Assembly: GCA_937927945.1 (NCBI GenBank)
Contig: CALEYW010000015.1
Location: forward strand, 62,001 to 126,000
Direction of reading: 5' to 3'
Source: an uncultured candidate division WPS-2 bacterium
GTDB taxonomy: Bacteria > Vulcanimicrobiota > Vulcanimicrobiia > Vulcanimicrobiales > Vulcanimicrobiaceae
Length of the DNA stretch: 64,000 bases
A model generated the notes under the pieces. It saw nothing but the letters and a program-made list of their open reading frames with translations, made no database searches and was not told where the DNA came from. The translations under genes were made by a program, and so were the position numbers. Position 1 is the stretch's first letter; each line of letters opens with the position of its first letter. Below are positions 44,125 through 53,855 of this stretch, piece after piece.

Positions 44125-44874
44125 GTGACTCCGCTCGAACTGCTCGGGCTGATCGCGCTCTTCGCGATCGTGCGCGTAGCCATCAGCTTCCGGCCCGAAC
44201 CCGTCCTCGTCGGCGCCGTCGGCGACGTTCCGCACGCGCCCTCGACGCGCACCGTCATCCGCGAATACCTCGACGCGTTCATCGTCGCCGGGCTGGTCGC
44301 GCTGTTCCTCATCACGTTCGTCGTGCGGACGTTCTTCATCCCCAGCGGGTCGATGGAGCCGACGCTGCAGATCCACGACGTGCTGCTGGTCAACGAATTC
44401 GAATACCGCTTCTCGAAGCCGCATGAAGGCGACATCGTCGTCTTCCCCCCACCGCTGATCCAGCCGAACGACTTCATCAAACGCACGATCGGGCTTCCCG
44501 GCGACACGCTGCGCATCCACCAGGGAACCGTGTACCGCAACGGCATCGCGATGGTCGAGCCGTACATCGCTGACAAGCCGAACTACGAGATGGAAATTCG
44601 CGACTACGGCGTGTGGGTCGACGGGGTGAAACTCGATCCGAGCCAGGCCAACATCCCGCCGCGCGAGCGGTGGAGTGCGCCGAATCGCATCCCGGCCGGC
44701 TGCTATTGGATGATGGGCGACAACCGCAACAACTCGGAAGACTCGCACGTCTGGGGCTTCGCGCAAACCGGCGGCACGTTCTTCACCGGCCAGCGCGCCG
44801 GTCAAAAAGCATCGTTCACCGGCCACGCGTTCCTGCTCTTCTGGCCGCTGAACCGCATCCGCATCCTGCAGTGA
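44125..44874 (+). CDS. lepB: Type I signal peptidase
   Basis: This enzyme removes signal peptides from exported proteins. The membrane segments lie near residues 4-20 and 51-68. The catalytic serine is S76 in FIPSGSMEPTLQIHD and the lysine K119 in NDFIKRTIGLPGDTLRI; GCYWMMGDNRNNSEDSHVWG follows. GTG 44125 gives 249 residues. A second, shorter signal peptidase follows 61 bases later. Confidence 0.92.
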   Translation: MTPLELLGLIALFAIVRVAISFRPEPVLVGAVGDVPHAPSTRTVIREYLDAFIVAGLVALFLITFVVRTFFIPSGSMEPTLQIHDVLLVNEFEYRFSKPHEGDIVVFPPPLIQPNDFIKRTIGLPGDTLRIHQGTVYRNGIAMVEPYIADKPNYEMEIRDYGVWVDGVKLDPSQANIPPRERWSAPNRIPAGCYWMMGDNRNNSEDSHVWGFAQTGGTFFTGQRAGQKASFTGHAFLLFWPLNRIRILQ

Positions 44875-44935
44875 TCGCGTACCGGTCACGCCGCAGCTCC
44901 GCAGCTTGAAGTAACAGCGACGCCGTGGAGCGAAC

Positions 44936-45436
<501 letters not shown>

Positions 45437-45448
45437 CCGTGCTTTCAC

Positions 45449-46255
45449 GTGAGTAAGGGCGGCGGCGTTCAGCAGGCGCAGATCCAGTGGTATCCCGGCC
45501 ACATGGCGCAGGCGATGCGCAAGCTCGGCGAGCGGCTGCGCGTGGTGGACGTCGTGATCGAGGTCGTCGACGCGAGGCTGCCCCAGGCCAGTTCGAACCC
45601 GGCGCTCGACGGGCTCGCCGCGCACAAGCGCCGGCTGCTCGTGCTGTGCTGTGAGGACCTCGCCGACCCGCATGCCACGAGGGAATGGCTGGCGTGGTAC
45701 GCCGCACACGATCGCAATGCCATCGCCGTGAACGCCAAAGACCAGGGCGCCGTCAAACGGGTGACCTTCGCCCTGGATGCGCTCGCGGACGAGACGGGGA
45801 CGACGCGGGCAATGGTCGTCGGCATCCCGAACACCGGGAAATCCTCGATCATCAACGGGCTGCTGCGCCGCACCGCGGCAAAGGCCGAAGACAAAGCTGG
45901 GGTGACGCGGTCCTTGCAGTGGTTCCGCGTTCGGCCGAAACTCGAAGTAATGGACTCACCCGGTATCCTCGTTCCGAAGATCGCAACGCCGGAGGCGCAG
46001 TGGCAGCTCGCCTTGACCGGTGCGTTGCCGCGCGAGCGCTTCGATGCCGAGGCGGTGATCGGAAAGTTCGCGCAGTGGGCGCAGGCCCACGGGCTCGACG
46101 CGGTCCCGGAGCTCGAGAGCTATGCGCGAGGCCGCGGGTTCGCCCGGCGCGGGGGCGAGATCGACTTGCACAACGCGTCGGGCGCCTATCTCAAGGATTT
46201 CGGCGAAGCCAAGTTCGGCCGGATCAGCTTCGAGCGGCCGGAGCCCGCTGCATGA
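45449..46255 (+). CDS. rbgA: Circularly permuted GTPase RbgA (YlqF) with unusual G4 motif
   Basis: RbgA helps late 50S assembly. The N-terminal motif QWYPGHMAQAMRKLGE is kept, then the permuted GTPase: G4, G5, then G1 VVGIPNTGKSSIINGLLR and G3 LEVMDSPGILVPK. The G4 position, usually NKxD, reads LVLCCEDLADP (C67, C68, E69, D70), so the guanine-specificity Asn and Lys are both replaced. NAKDQG follows in the G5 place. GTG 45449 starts the 268-residue protein. It overlaps rnhB by ATGA. Confidence 0.9.
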   Translation: MSKGGGVQQAQIQWYPGHMAQAMRKLGERLRVVDVVIEVVDARLPQASSNPALDGLAAHKRRLLVLCCEDLADPHATREWLAWYAAHDRNAIAVNAKDQGAVKRVTFALDALADETGTTRAMVVGIPNTGKSSIINGLLRRTAAKAEDKAGVTRSLQWFRVRPKLEVMDSPGILVPKIATPEAQWQLALTGALPRERFDAEAVIGKFAQWAQAHGLDAVPELESYARGRGFARRGGEIDLHNASGAYLKDFGEAKFGRISFERPEPAA

Positions 46256-46965
46256 GCACGGCTGCCCAGGCACGCAAGAACCGCAACGCCTCCCAGCGAG
46301 AGCGGCGCCGCCTCGACCGCCTGCACCGTTTCGAAGAGCTCGCGCACGCGGCCGGGCATCGGCTGGTCGGCGGGATCGACGAAGTGGGGCGCGGCCCGCT
46401 GGCCGGTCCGGTGGTCGCGGCGTGCGTCGTCGTCGACGGTCCCCTTCGCCTCCGCGGCCTCAACGATTCCAAGCAAGTTCCGGCCGAGTTGCGGGAATCG
46501 CTCTCGCTCGAGATCAAGGCCCAAGCGATCGCTTGGGGTGTCGGCGAGGCGAGCGTCGAGGAGATCGATCGGATCAACATCTACTGGGCCAGCGTGCTGG
46601 CGATGGAACGGGCGCTCGCAGCGCTCGCGATCTCGCCCGAATATCTCCTGACCGACGCCGTGCGCATCAAATCGTGGAGTGGGCCGCAGGAACCGGTCAT
46701 CAAGGGCGACGCGAAGTGCGCGACGGTCGCGGCCGCGTCGATCGTCGCCAAAGTGCACCGCGACGCGCTCCTCGTCGCACTCGATGCGCAGTATCCGCAG
46801 TACGGGTTCGCGCTGCACAAGGGGTACGCGACGCCGCAGCACATCCAGGCGCTCACGGCGCACGGTCCGTGCGTCGAGCACCGGCGCGGGTTCTGGCGCG
46901 TACGCGCGGCGTGGGACGCGCTGCCGGGATTGGAAGCCTACGTCGAAGAGATCGGTCCCGCGTGA
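46252..46965 (+). CDS. rnhB: Ribonuclease HII
   Basis: RNase HII removes RNA from RNA-DNA junctions and misincorporated ribonucleotides. GGIDEVGRGPLAGPVVAACV carries the catalytic D43 and E44; GDAKCATVAAASIVAKVHRD and YGFALHKGYATPQHIQAL follow. The first about 35 residues are a basic extension (RKNRNASQRERRRLDRL). The length is 237 residues. It overlaps rbgA and yraN at both ends. Confidence 0.94.
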   Translation: MSTAAQARKNRNASQRERRRLDRLHRFEELAHAAGHRLVGGIDEVGRGPLAGPVVAACVVVDGPLRLRGLNDSKQVPAELRESLSLEIKAQAIAWGVGEASVEEIDRINIYWASVLAMERALAALAISPEYLLTDAVRIKSWSGPQEPVIKGDAKCATVAAASIVAKVHRDALLVALDAQYPQYGFALHKGYATPQHIQALTAHGPCVEHRRGFWRVRAAWDALPGLEAYVEEIGPA

Positions 46966-47300
46966 ACCATGCGGAACGGGGACGCGCCGGCGAAGATGCC
47001 GCGGTCGCGCTGCTCGAAGCGAACGGCTACCGCATCGTGGCGCGCAACGTGCGTCTGCCCGGCGGAGAGATCGACGTGATCGCGCGTGAGGGCGACGTGG
47101 TGGTCTTCGTCGAGGTGAAGGCGCGCGCCGGATCGTCGTTCGGCAGCGCGCTCTCGGCGGTCGATGCGCGCAAGCGGGCGACGCTGCGCGCGCTGGCCGG
47201 CGACTGGCTGCAGATCGCGGCGCCGCGCGCGCGGGCGCGTTTCGACGTCGTCACGTTCGACCGCGGGCGAGCGCGGCTGCACCGCGGAGCGTTCGCATGA
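46962..47300 (+). CDS. yraN: YraN/UPF0102 family endonuclease-like protein
   Basis: YraN proteins have a small restriction-endonuclease-like fold; here LLEANGYRIVARNVRLPGGE and IDVIAREGDVVVFVEVKARA give the E, D, E-x-K pattern. A role in DNA repair or recombination is suggested for the family, but the function is not settled. GTG 46962 overlaps the rnhB stop as GTGA, and its stop overlaps the kinase start as ATGA. Confidence 0.88.
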   Translation: MNHAERGRAGEDAAVALLEANGYRIVARNVRLPGGEIDVIAREGDVVVFVEVKARAGSSFGSALSAVDARKRATLRALAGDWLQIAAPRARARFDVVTFDRGRARLHRGAFA

Positions 47301-48577
47301 CGACGCTGACAGGGCAGACCCTCGACAAGCGCTATCACGTCGACGAGCTGATCGGACGCGGCGGAATGGCGGACGTGTACCGCGGCATCGACACGATGCT
47401 GGACCGTGCGGTGGCGATCAAGGTGCTCACCGAGCGTGACGACGGCGAGCAGGAGCGGTTCTTGCGCGAAGCGCGTTCGATGGCGCGCTTGAATCACCGC
47501 AATATCGTCGCCGTCTACGACGCCGGGCGCAGCGACGGCTGGTCGTACATCGTGATGGAATTGGTCGAAGGCCGCACGCTGAACGCCGTCCCGGCGAGCG
47601 AGCTGACGATCCACACCGCGATCCGGCACTACATCGAAATTCTGGAGGGGCTCGCGTACGCGCACGAGCGCGGCGTGATCCACCGCGATCTCAAGCCGGC
47701 CAACGTCATGGTCGTCGCCAGCGGCGCCGTCAAGGTGATGGACTTCGGGCTGGCGCGCCGGATGAGCGAGATGTCCAGCGTGACCACGGCCGGCGAGATC
47801 GTCGGCACGATCGCGTACCTGCCGCCCGAACGGTTTCTCGGCAAGCTCGCCGACGAACGCAGCGACCTCTACTCGGTCGGCGTGATGCTCTACGAGACGT
47901 TCACCGGCGTGCAGCCCTTTCGCAGCGAGAGCGACGATCTGGTGGCCGTGATCTTCGGACACGTGAACGAGCCGCCGCCGCCGCCGCGCTCGCAAAATCG
48001 CGCGGTCCCGCCGCAGATCGAGCACATCATCCTCAAGCTGCTCGAAAAAGAACCCGATCGGCGCTATCAGACCGCGCGCGAAGTCCTAGGCGAACTGCGT
48101 TCGCTGCTCGGGACGGGTCCGCCGTCGGCCGATCCCAAACTGCAGCCGGACGCGGCGCCGGCCGGGAAACCGACGCGCGCCGCCAGCGCCGCGGAAGCGG
48201 ATGCGCGCGCGATTCTGGCGCGCACGTTCGGCCGCTCGAAGACGATCGACATCGGGTACTCCGAGACGCTCGCAGGGATGCTCGCCACCCGCAAACGCGA
48301 CTACGAGGAGGCGGCGCGCGCCTACCGCGCCGCGCTCAACGCGTTCGCCGAAGCGAACAACGAGTTGGAAGTGGCGAAGACCGCGCTGAAGTACGGCACG
48401 ATGATTCTGCAAAAGAACAGCGAGGGAAGCGTGCTCGACCGGAGCGAACTTTCGAGCTCGGTCGACATTCTGACCGAAGCGCTGCCCGCGTTCCGCGGAC
48501 GCTCGATGTTCAAAGAGCTCGAAGAGGGCGAACGGCTTCTCTACGCACTTCAGCGCACGCTGATCAGAACGCGCTGA
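47297..48577 (+). CDS. Soluble Ser/Thr protein kinase with C-terminal helical repeat
   Basis: The kinase domain is residues 10-270: LIGRGGMADVYRGID (glycine loop), VAIKVLTE (K42), GVIHRDLKPANVMV (D131) and KVMDFGLARR (DFG 149-151). SDLYSVGVMLYETFTGVQPF follows. A Pro-rich linker (SRSQNRA region and about 275-300) leads to a helical C-terminus like TPR (DYEEAARAYRAALNAFAEAN). No transmembrane segment or PASTA repeats are present, so it is cytoplasmic. It is coupled to yraN, suggesting control of ribosome or DNA metabolism, but no substrate is known. Confidence 0.85.
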   Translation: MTTLTGQTLDKRYHVDELIGRGGMADVYRGIDTMLDRAVAIKVLTERDDGEQERFLREARSMARLNHRNIVAVYDAGRSDGWSYIVMELVEGRTLNAVPASELTIHTAIRHYIEILEGLAYAHERGVIHRDLKPANVMVVASGAVKVMDFGLARRMSEMSSVTTAGEIVGTIAYLPPERFLGKLADERSDLYSVGVMLYETFTGVQPFRSESDDLVAVIFGHVNEPPPPPRSQNRAVPPQIEHIILKLLEKEPDRRYQTAREVLGELRSLLGTGPPSADPKLQPDAAPAGKPTRAASAAEADARAILARTFGRSKTIDIGYSETLAGMLATRKRDYEEAARAYRAALNAFAEANNELEVAKTALKYGTMILQKNSEGSVLDRSELSSSVDILTEALPAFRGRSMFKELEEGERLLYALQRTLIRTR

Positions 48578-48582
48578 GGCGG

Positions 48583-48795
48583 ATGCGCGTCGATCGTTCC
48601 GCCATCTACCGGTTCCGGGCGATGTTCGGCCTGGGCTTCATCGCACTCGGCGTCGTAACGCTGTGGCGGGTCGCCGCGGCGCCCGCGCCGACGAACAGTA
48701 AAATCATCGGGGTCATCCTGGCGCTGGGACTGATCGGTCTGGGCGTCGCGCGCATCGTGCAATACGCACGGATCCGAGCCGCCGGAAAGACGTGA
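48583..48795 (+). CDS. Small two-helix membrane protein
   Basis: The 70-residue protein has two hydrophobic segments: FGLGFIALGVVTLWRVA and IIGVILALGLIGLGVARI. The ATG at 48583 is five bases after the kinase stop, and the stop overlaps the MATE start as GTGA. It has no recognised family. It may accompany the transporter. Confidence 0.6.
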   Translation: MRVDRSAIYRFRAMFGLGFIALGVVTLWRVAAAPAPTNSKIIGVILALGLIGLGVARIVQYARIRAAGKT

Positions 48796-50147
48796 GTTCG
48801 GCCGCCATCGAGGCGCTCGAACATCGCGATGCCGGCGCGGCGATTCGCCGGCTCGCGACACCGAACGCCCTGGCGTTGATCGGCGATCAGCTGCTCGGCA
48901 TCGTCGACACGATCGCCATCGGGTCGCTCGGGACCGCCGCGCTCGCCGGGATCACCGGCGCGGCGGGCGTGTTCATGGTGCTCGGCATCGGGCTCTTCGC
49001 GTTCGGAACGGGATTACGCATCGTCGGCGCACAGGCGATCGGCGCGGGGCAGAGCGAGCGCTTCGGGTCGATCGTGCGCTCCGCGATCGTCGTGCCGCTG
49101 GCGATCGCGCTGATCGCCGCGTTGGCCGCGATCCCCGGCGCGCACCCGCTGCTGCAGGCGATCCTTCCGCGCGGTGCTCCGCTCGAGGCCTCGGCGCACT
49201 ACTTGACGCTGCGCGCCTTCTGTTTGATCCCGATGGTGTGCAGCGGCATGCTCATCATGGCGTTCGCGACCGCCGGCGATTCCCGGCTCGCGCTGCGCGT
49301 GCTGCTCGTCATCAACGCCGTGCACGTGCCGCTCGTGTTCGTCCTCGCGCTCGGCGCCGGAACGCATCACCCGTTGGGCCTGACCGGCGCGGGGATCTCG
49401 TCGCTCCTCGCCGAGCTGGTCGGACTGGCGTATGCGATCGACCAAACGCGGCGCCGGCCGGAACTACGCATCTTCGCGACGTGGCGGATCGATCGGGATC
49501 TCGTTCGGGTGACGACGTCGCTCAGCTGGCCGGAGTTCGTCTTCCTCACGCTGCAGATTCTCCCGGAGCCGGTGACGATCGGTCTGCTCGCCCCCTACGG
49601 CACCGAAGCTGTCGCGGCGTTTCGCGCGTTGTCGCTGGTGAACGACGCGACGTGGGCGCTGCCGGGATCGCTCGGCGATGCGGCGGAGGTCATCATCGGC
49701 CAGCGCATCGGCGCGCGCGACTACACCGGCGCCAAGACGTTCCTGCGCGCTGCGGTGCGCATCGCGCTGCGCGTGTGCGTCGGGGTCGGGGCGCTCGTCG
49801 CGCTGCTCGCGTGGCCGCTCGCGGCGCTCTGCACGCTGAACCCGGCGCTCGCGACGGTCGCCGCATTGCCGCTGGCGCTCCACGTCGGTCTGACCCTGCC
49901 CCTGAAGGGATGGGCGATGACGGTGCTCGCGCCGATCCGCGCGTCGGGAGACACGCGCTTCGTGATGGTGATGGGGATCGGCATGACGGCGATCGCGATC
50001 GGCGGGATCGCGCTGGGCATCAACACGCTGCACCTGGGGCTATGGGCCGTCCCCCTCGGCTGGACCGCGGGCTGGGTCTTCCGCGGCGTCGTCACCACCG
50101 TACGCCTGCGCGGCGGAGACTGGGAGCGCCGCCGCCTCGCGGTGTGA
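48792..50147 (+). CDS. MATE-family efflux transporter
   Basis: The 451-residue protein has about 12 hydrophobic segments and MATE-like features near the N-terminus (RLATPNALALIGDQLLGIVD followed by LGTAALAGITGA) and in the second half (LIVINAVHV region, LPGSLGDAAEVIIGQRIGAR). Members export drugs or metabolites with sodium or proton gradients. The start is GTG 48792, coupled to the small membrane protein. Substrate unknown. Confidence 0.85.
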   Translation: MSSAAIEALEHRDAGAAIRRLATPNALALIGDQLLGIVDTIAIGSLGTAALAGITGAAGVFMVLGIGLFAFGTGLRIVGAQAIGAGQSERFGSIVRSAIVVPLAIALIAALAAIPGAHPLLQAILPRGAPLEASAHYLTLRAFCLIPMVCSGMLIMAFATAGDSRLALRVLLVINAVHVPLVFVLALGAGTHHPLGLTGAGISSLLAELVGLAYAIDQTRRRPELRIFATWRIDRDLVRVTTSLSWPEFVFLTLQILPEPVTIGLLAPYGTEAVAAFRALSLVNDATWALPGSLGDAAEVIIGQRIGARDYTGAKTFLRAAVRIALRVCVGVGALVALLAWPLAALCTLNPALATVAALPLALHVGLTLPLKGWAMTVLAPIRASGDTRFVMVMGIGMTAIAIGGIALGINTLHLGLWAVPLGWTAGWVFRGVVTTVRLRGGDWERRRLAV

Positions 50148-50190
50148 AGTCGAGCCCGCGGATTGCTCAAACGCGCGGCTACCCCGGAAT

Positions 50191-50778
50191 CTAGTGATCT
50201 GCGGTTCGGATTGCCTCTGCCGGAATTGGCGCGGGCTTTGCCGTTGTCGCGACACCGCAGACTTTCTGAGCGCGCGACACGAGCGGCACGTACAGCTGTC
50301 CCTTGATGATGGTAACGTCTTTGTTGTTTCCGAAGAGGCCTTGGCGGCGACGGTACTCACTGCGATCGAACCGCACGTGAATCGTATCTCCGCAGAAACT
50401 GTGAACCTCGTCGACGCCAACTCGGAGATTCGCAGCCTTGTGGTTGAAGGGGTCATCCCTCCCCTGTTGCGCTTCTTGAACGCCCCCTTCAGCGTCGTCC
50501 CCCGCTCGGGCCACGACGTAGCCGTTTACGACGATATCGTTCACAAGTTCGTAGTGCCACTTCTGTCCGGTCTGAGCCGAGTACGAATTATGCCCTTCGA
50601 TCGTGCGGACGACCAGTGGGGTGTCTTTTGGCACGAGCACGGTCACGGTTGCCTCCGCACCAACTGCAGCTGAAGGCTGCGGCGATGGTTCCACGAGATC
50701 CGCCGAAACGACGCTAGGCGCGAGCAAAATCCCGCAGACAACGACGATCGACTGAACGAGAGCCATCCGAGGCGTCAT
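50191..50778 (-). CDS. Secreted hypothetical protein
   Basis: From ATG 50778, preceded by AAGGGG, the 195-residue product has a signal peptide (ALVQSIVVVCGILLAPSVVSA) and a mature domain. The mature domain has TVLVPKDTPLVVRTIEGHNS, YELVNDIVVNGYVVARAGDD and KDVTIIKGQLYVPLV. It carries two cysteines (SFCGD, KVCGV). No family was recognised. It follows DUF5069 by 43 bases on the same strand. Confidence 0.6.
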   Translation of the reverse strand: MTPRMALVQSIVVVCGILLAPSVVSADLVEPSPQPSAAVGAEATVTVLVPKDTPLVVRTIEGHNSYSAQTGQKWHYELVNDIVVNGYVVARAGDDAEGGVQEAQQGRDDPFNHKAANLRVGVDEVHSFCGDTIHVRFDRSEYRRRQGLFGNNKDVTIIKGQLYVPLVSRAQKVCGVATTAKPAPIPAEAIRTADH

Positions 50779-50821
50779 GAAAAACCCCTTCCCAAAGGTA
50801 AGCCGATGCGAACAGGTTCTA

Positions 50822-51253
50822 TCAGCTCCGCCGCGGCGCCTCGTCGGCATCGAAGATGTCGAAGAAGATCGTGAGCTCGGGGCGCTCGTGCAAGATCGGG
50901 TGGATCTTCTTCACCAGCTCGACGTTCTCGGGCGTGAGGCGGTGCGTGCCGAGCGCTTCGAGCTTGCCATTGGTCTCCTCGACGACCGCGGGATCGAGCC
51001 GTTCGCGCAGCCATGCTTCGAGTTCGGCTTCGTCCGCGGCGGTGGCGACCTTCGCGCGCAATTCTTCCATGTCGAGTCCGACCCGCTTGCACATGTAGGC
51101 GCTTAGGCCGTCGCCGCGATTCAGGTACAGCCCGAGTTTGCCGCCCGGCTGTTCCGCGCGCAGCTTGTCGACGGTGCGCGGCATGAAGTAGAGGCCGGCG
51201 AGCTTCTCGCGCGGTCCGCGCGGCATCTGCTTCTCGAGGTCCAACGGTCCCAT
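50822..51253 (-). CDS. DUF5069 family protein
   Basis: The 143-residue protein opens PRGPREKLAGLYFMPRTVDK and continues GLSAYMCKRVGLDMEELRAK, the pattern of DUF5069, a small alpha-helical family of unknown function. A strong AAGGAG lies 7 bases before ATG 51253. It lies 27 bases after rbsC, and the family is often found near metabolism genes. Confidence 0.8.
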   Translation of the reverse strand: MGPLDLEKQMPRGPREKLAGLYFMPRTVDKLRAEQPGGKLGLYLNRGDGLSAYMCKRVGLDMEELRAKVATAADEAELEAWLRERLDPAVVEETNGKLEALGTHRLTPENVELVKKIHPILHERPELTIFFDIFDADEAPRRS

Positions 51254-51280
51254 GGCTCTTCTCCTTGTCGTTGGTTCGCC

Positions 51281-52342
51281 TCAGCGGGCGAGATAGCGTT
51301 TGCGCAATTGGTCGAGCACGACGGCGAGCAGGATGACGACGCCGAGCACGATCAGCTGCGTGTAGGATTCGACGTGCAGCAGGTTCATCACGTTGTACAG
51401 CACGCCGATCAGCAGCGCGCCGAAGAACGTGCCGACGATCGAACCGCGGCCGCCCATGAGCGAGGTGCCGCCGACCACGACGGCGGCGATCGCCTGCAGC
51501 TCGTAGCCGCTGCCGTTCTGCGGAGCGCCCGACGCAAAGCGCGCCGTCAGGAGCACTCCCGCGACGGCCGCGCAGCCGCCGGAGATCACGTACACCAGCG
51601 TCTTGACGCGCCCGGTGTTGATGCCGGCGAGACGCGCCGCCTCCTCGTTCCCGCCGAGCGCGAGCACGTAGCGCCCGTACGCCGTGCGCCCGAGCAGTAC
51701 CGAGAACACGATCGCGACGGCCGCCATGACGAGCACTGCATACGGCACGCCGGGGAAGCCCGGGATGCCGCTCAGCAGATAGCCGGTGCCGAGCCAGTCG
51801 AACGCGGCGCTGGCGTGCAGCGGAATCGGCTGACCGTGCGCCAGGATGAACGCGAGCCCGCGCGCGACCTGCATCATCGCCAGCGTCGTGATGAACGGCG
51901 GCAGGCCCAGCTTCACGACGGGCAGCGCGTTGATGTAGCCCGCGAACGCGCCGACGCCGATGACCGCGAGCACGGTGACGACGAAGTTTCCCGCTCCTCC
52001 GAACGGCAGCGCGTTCGACACCTGCGCCATCACGACGCTGGTGAGCGCGATGAGCGAACCGACCGAGAGATCGATGCCGGCGGTGATGATGACGAACGTC
52101 TGTCCGACCGCCATGATCGCGTTGACGGTGATCTGACGCAGGATGTTGGTGATGTTGCCGGGCTCGAGGAAGTTTCCGTGCGCGAGCACGTTGACGACCA
52201 GGATCACCGCGATGAAGCCGGCGGCCAGGGAGACTGTGCGGATCGTCGCGGCGCGGCGCTTCTTGGCAGCGACCTCTCCCGCGCTGGCGTCGAGCACGGC
52301 TTTGACTTCGGCGGCGGGTTTGATTTCGACGGCGGGCTTCAA
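51281..52342 (-). CDS. rbsC: Sugar ABC transporter permease (RbsC-like)
   Basis: The 353-residue membrane protein has about ten hydrophobic helices and the family signature ITVNAIMAVGQTFVIITAGI-DLSVGS (split here), later LALGGNEEAARLAGINTGRV and GAPQNGSGYELQAIAAVVVG-GTSLMGGRGS. TTG 52342 overlaps the rbsA stop as TTGA, which decides the start. It forms the channel of a ribose/galactose/autoinducer-2-type importer with RbsA and RbsB. Confidence 0.9.
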   Translation of the reverse strand: MKPAVEIKPAAEVKAVLDASAGEVAAKKRRAATIRTVSLAAGFIAVILVVNVLAHGNFLEPGNITNILRQITVNAIMAVGQTFVIITAGIDLSVGSLIALTSVVMAQVSNALPFGGAGNFVVTVLAVIGVGAFAGYINALPVVKLGLPPFITTLAMMQVARGLAFILAHGQPIPLHASAAFDWLGTGYLLSGIPGFPGVPYAVLVMAAVAIVFSVLLGRTAYGRYVLALGGNEEAARLAGINTGRVKTLVYVISGGCAAVAGVLLTARFASGAPQNGSGYELQAIAAVVVGGTSLMGGRGSIVGTFFGALLIGVLYNVMNLLHVESYTQLIVLGVVILLAVVLDQLRKRYLAR

Positions 52343-53850
52343 GCGGCGACTCCGGTGGCGACGGCGATGACCTTTTGCGGGGTCGCTTCGCCCCGCGCGA
52401 ACTCCGCGCGGATCGTCCCGCCGCGCACGACGAGCACGCGATGCGACATGCCGAGCACCTCGGGCAATTCGCTGGAGACCATGACGATGCCGGCTCCCTG
52501 CCGCAGCAGCTCGACCATCAGCGCGTAGATCTCCGCTTTTGCGCCGACGTCGATCCCGCGCGTCGGCTCGTCGAAGAGGAAGACGCGCGCGCGGCCGATC
52601 AGCCACTTGGCCAGCACGACCTTCTGCTGGTTTCCGCCCGAGAGGTTGCGAACGGTCTGCTCGCTGGACGGCGTGCGAATGCGCAGCTCGGCGATCTTCT
52701 CGTTCGTCGCGGCCGTCTCGGCCGGGCGATCGATGAACCCGTTGTGCGCGAACGCCTGCAGGTGGGCAAGCGTCGTGTTCTCGCGCACGGTCATGCCGAG
52801 CACGAGTCCTTGTCCCTTGCGATCTTCGGTGATCAGCGCAATTCCGGCGCGGATGGCGTCGGCCGGCGAGCGGACGACGACTCTGGCCCCGTCGACGGCG
52901 ACTTCGCCGCGCAGCGGGACGTCGGCGCCGGCGATCGCGCGGACGATGTCGGTTCGTCCCGCGCCCACCAGACCGGCGAGGCCGACGATCTCCCCGGCTC
53001 GCACGTCGAAAACGACGTCGTGCACCGGCACCGCTCCGTCGGCGGCGAGATCGCTCACGTGCAGGACCGTCGCGGCGCCGTCTGCGACCGGCGGAAGTTC
53101 GGGAAAGTGGTTCTCGAGCGCGCGGCCGACCATCAGGCGGATCAGGTCCTCTTGCGGCATCGCGGCGATCGGGCGCGTCTCGATCGCCGCGCCGTCACGC
53201 AGGACCGTCACGCGATCGGCGATGCGCGGCAGCTCTTCGAGGCGATGCGAGATGTAGACGAACGCGACCCCTTGCGCCTTGAGCGTCGCGATCAGCGCGA
53301 AGAGCGCATCGGTCTCCCGGTCGGTCAGCGACGCGGTCGGTTCGTCCATCACGATCAGCCGCGCTTTGCGCGCGAGACACTTGGCGATCTCGACGAGCTG
53401 CTGCTGCGCGACGGTCAGCCGTCGAGCCGTTCGATCGAGCGGGAGGACGATACCGAGCTCGGCGAGCACGCGCGCCGCTTCGCGCGCAGCGCCGGCCCGG
53501 TCCAGAAAGAACCCGCTTCGCGGTTCGACGCCGAGCACGATGTTTTCGATGACGCCGAGGTCGGGGACCAGGTTGAACTCCTGGTAGATCATCCCGATCC
53601 CCAGCCGCTCGGCCGTCTTGGGCCCGTCGATCGCGACGACGCCTCCGTCGATCGCGATCTCGCCCGAGTCGGCCGGCTGCGCGCCGGCGAGGATCTTCAT
53701 CAGCGTCGATTTGCCCGCGCCGTTCTCGCCGACGAGCGCGTGTACTTCACCGGCAACGACCTCGAACGACACGCCGTCCAGCGCACGCACACCGGGAAAG
53801 GTCTTCACGATGCCGTGCATCCGCAACAGAGGCGGGGACGCGGGCGTCAA
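52339..53850 (-). CDS. rbsA: Sugar ABC transporter ATP-binding protein (RbsA-like)
   Basis: The 503-residue protein has two fused ATPase domains. The first has LVGENGAGKSTLMKILAG, then the signature LTVAQQQLVEIAKCLARKAR and LIVMDEPTASLTD. The second begins GEIVGLAGLVGAGRTDIVRA, a degenerate Walker A, with NLSGGNQQKVVLAKWLIGRA and LFDEPTRGIDVG. TTG 53850 is the start, five bases behind rbsB's stop. Both domains match the carbohydrate-uptake CUT2 subfamily. Confidence 0.93.
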   Translation of the reverse strand: MTPASPPLLRMHGIVKTFPGVRALDGVSFEVVAGEVHALVGENGAGKSTLMKILAGAQPADSGEIAIDGGVVAIDGPKTAERLGIGMIYQEFNLVPDLGVIENIVLGVEPRSGFFLDRAGAAREAARVLAELGIVLPLDRTARRLTVAQQQLVEIAKCLARKARLIVMDEPTASLTDRETDALFALIATLKAQGVAFVYISHRLEELPRIADRVTVLRDGAAIETRPIAAMPQEDLIRLMVGRALENHFPELPPVADGAATVLHVSDLAADGAVPVHDVVFDVRAGEIVGLAGLVGAGRTDIVRAIAGADVPLRGEVAVDGARVVVRSPADAIRAGIALITEDRKGQGLVLGMTVRENTTLAHLQAFAHNGFIDRPAETAATNEKIAELRIRTPSSEQTVRNLSGGNQQKVVLAKWLIGRARVFLFDEPTRGIDVGAKAEIYALMVELLRQGAGIVMVSSELPEVLGMSHRVLVVRGGTIRAEFARGEATPQKVIAVATGVAA

Positions 53851-53855
53851 AGGTG

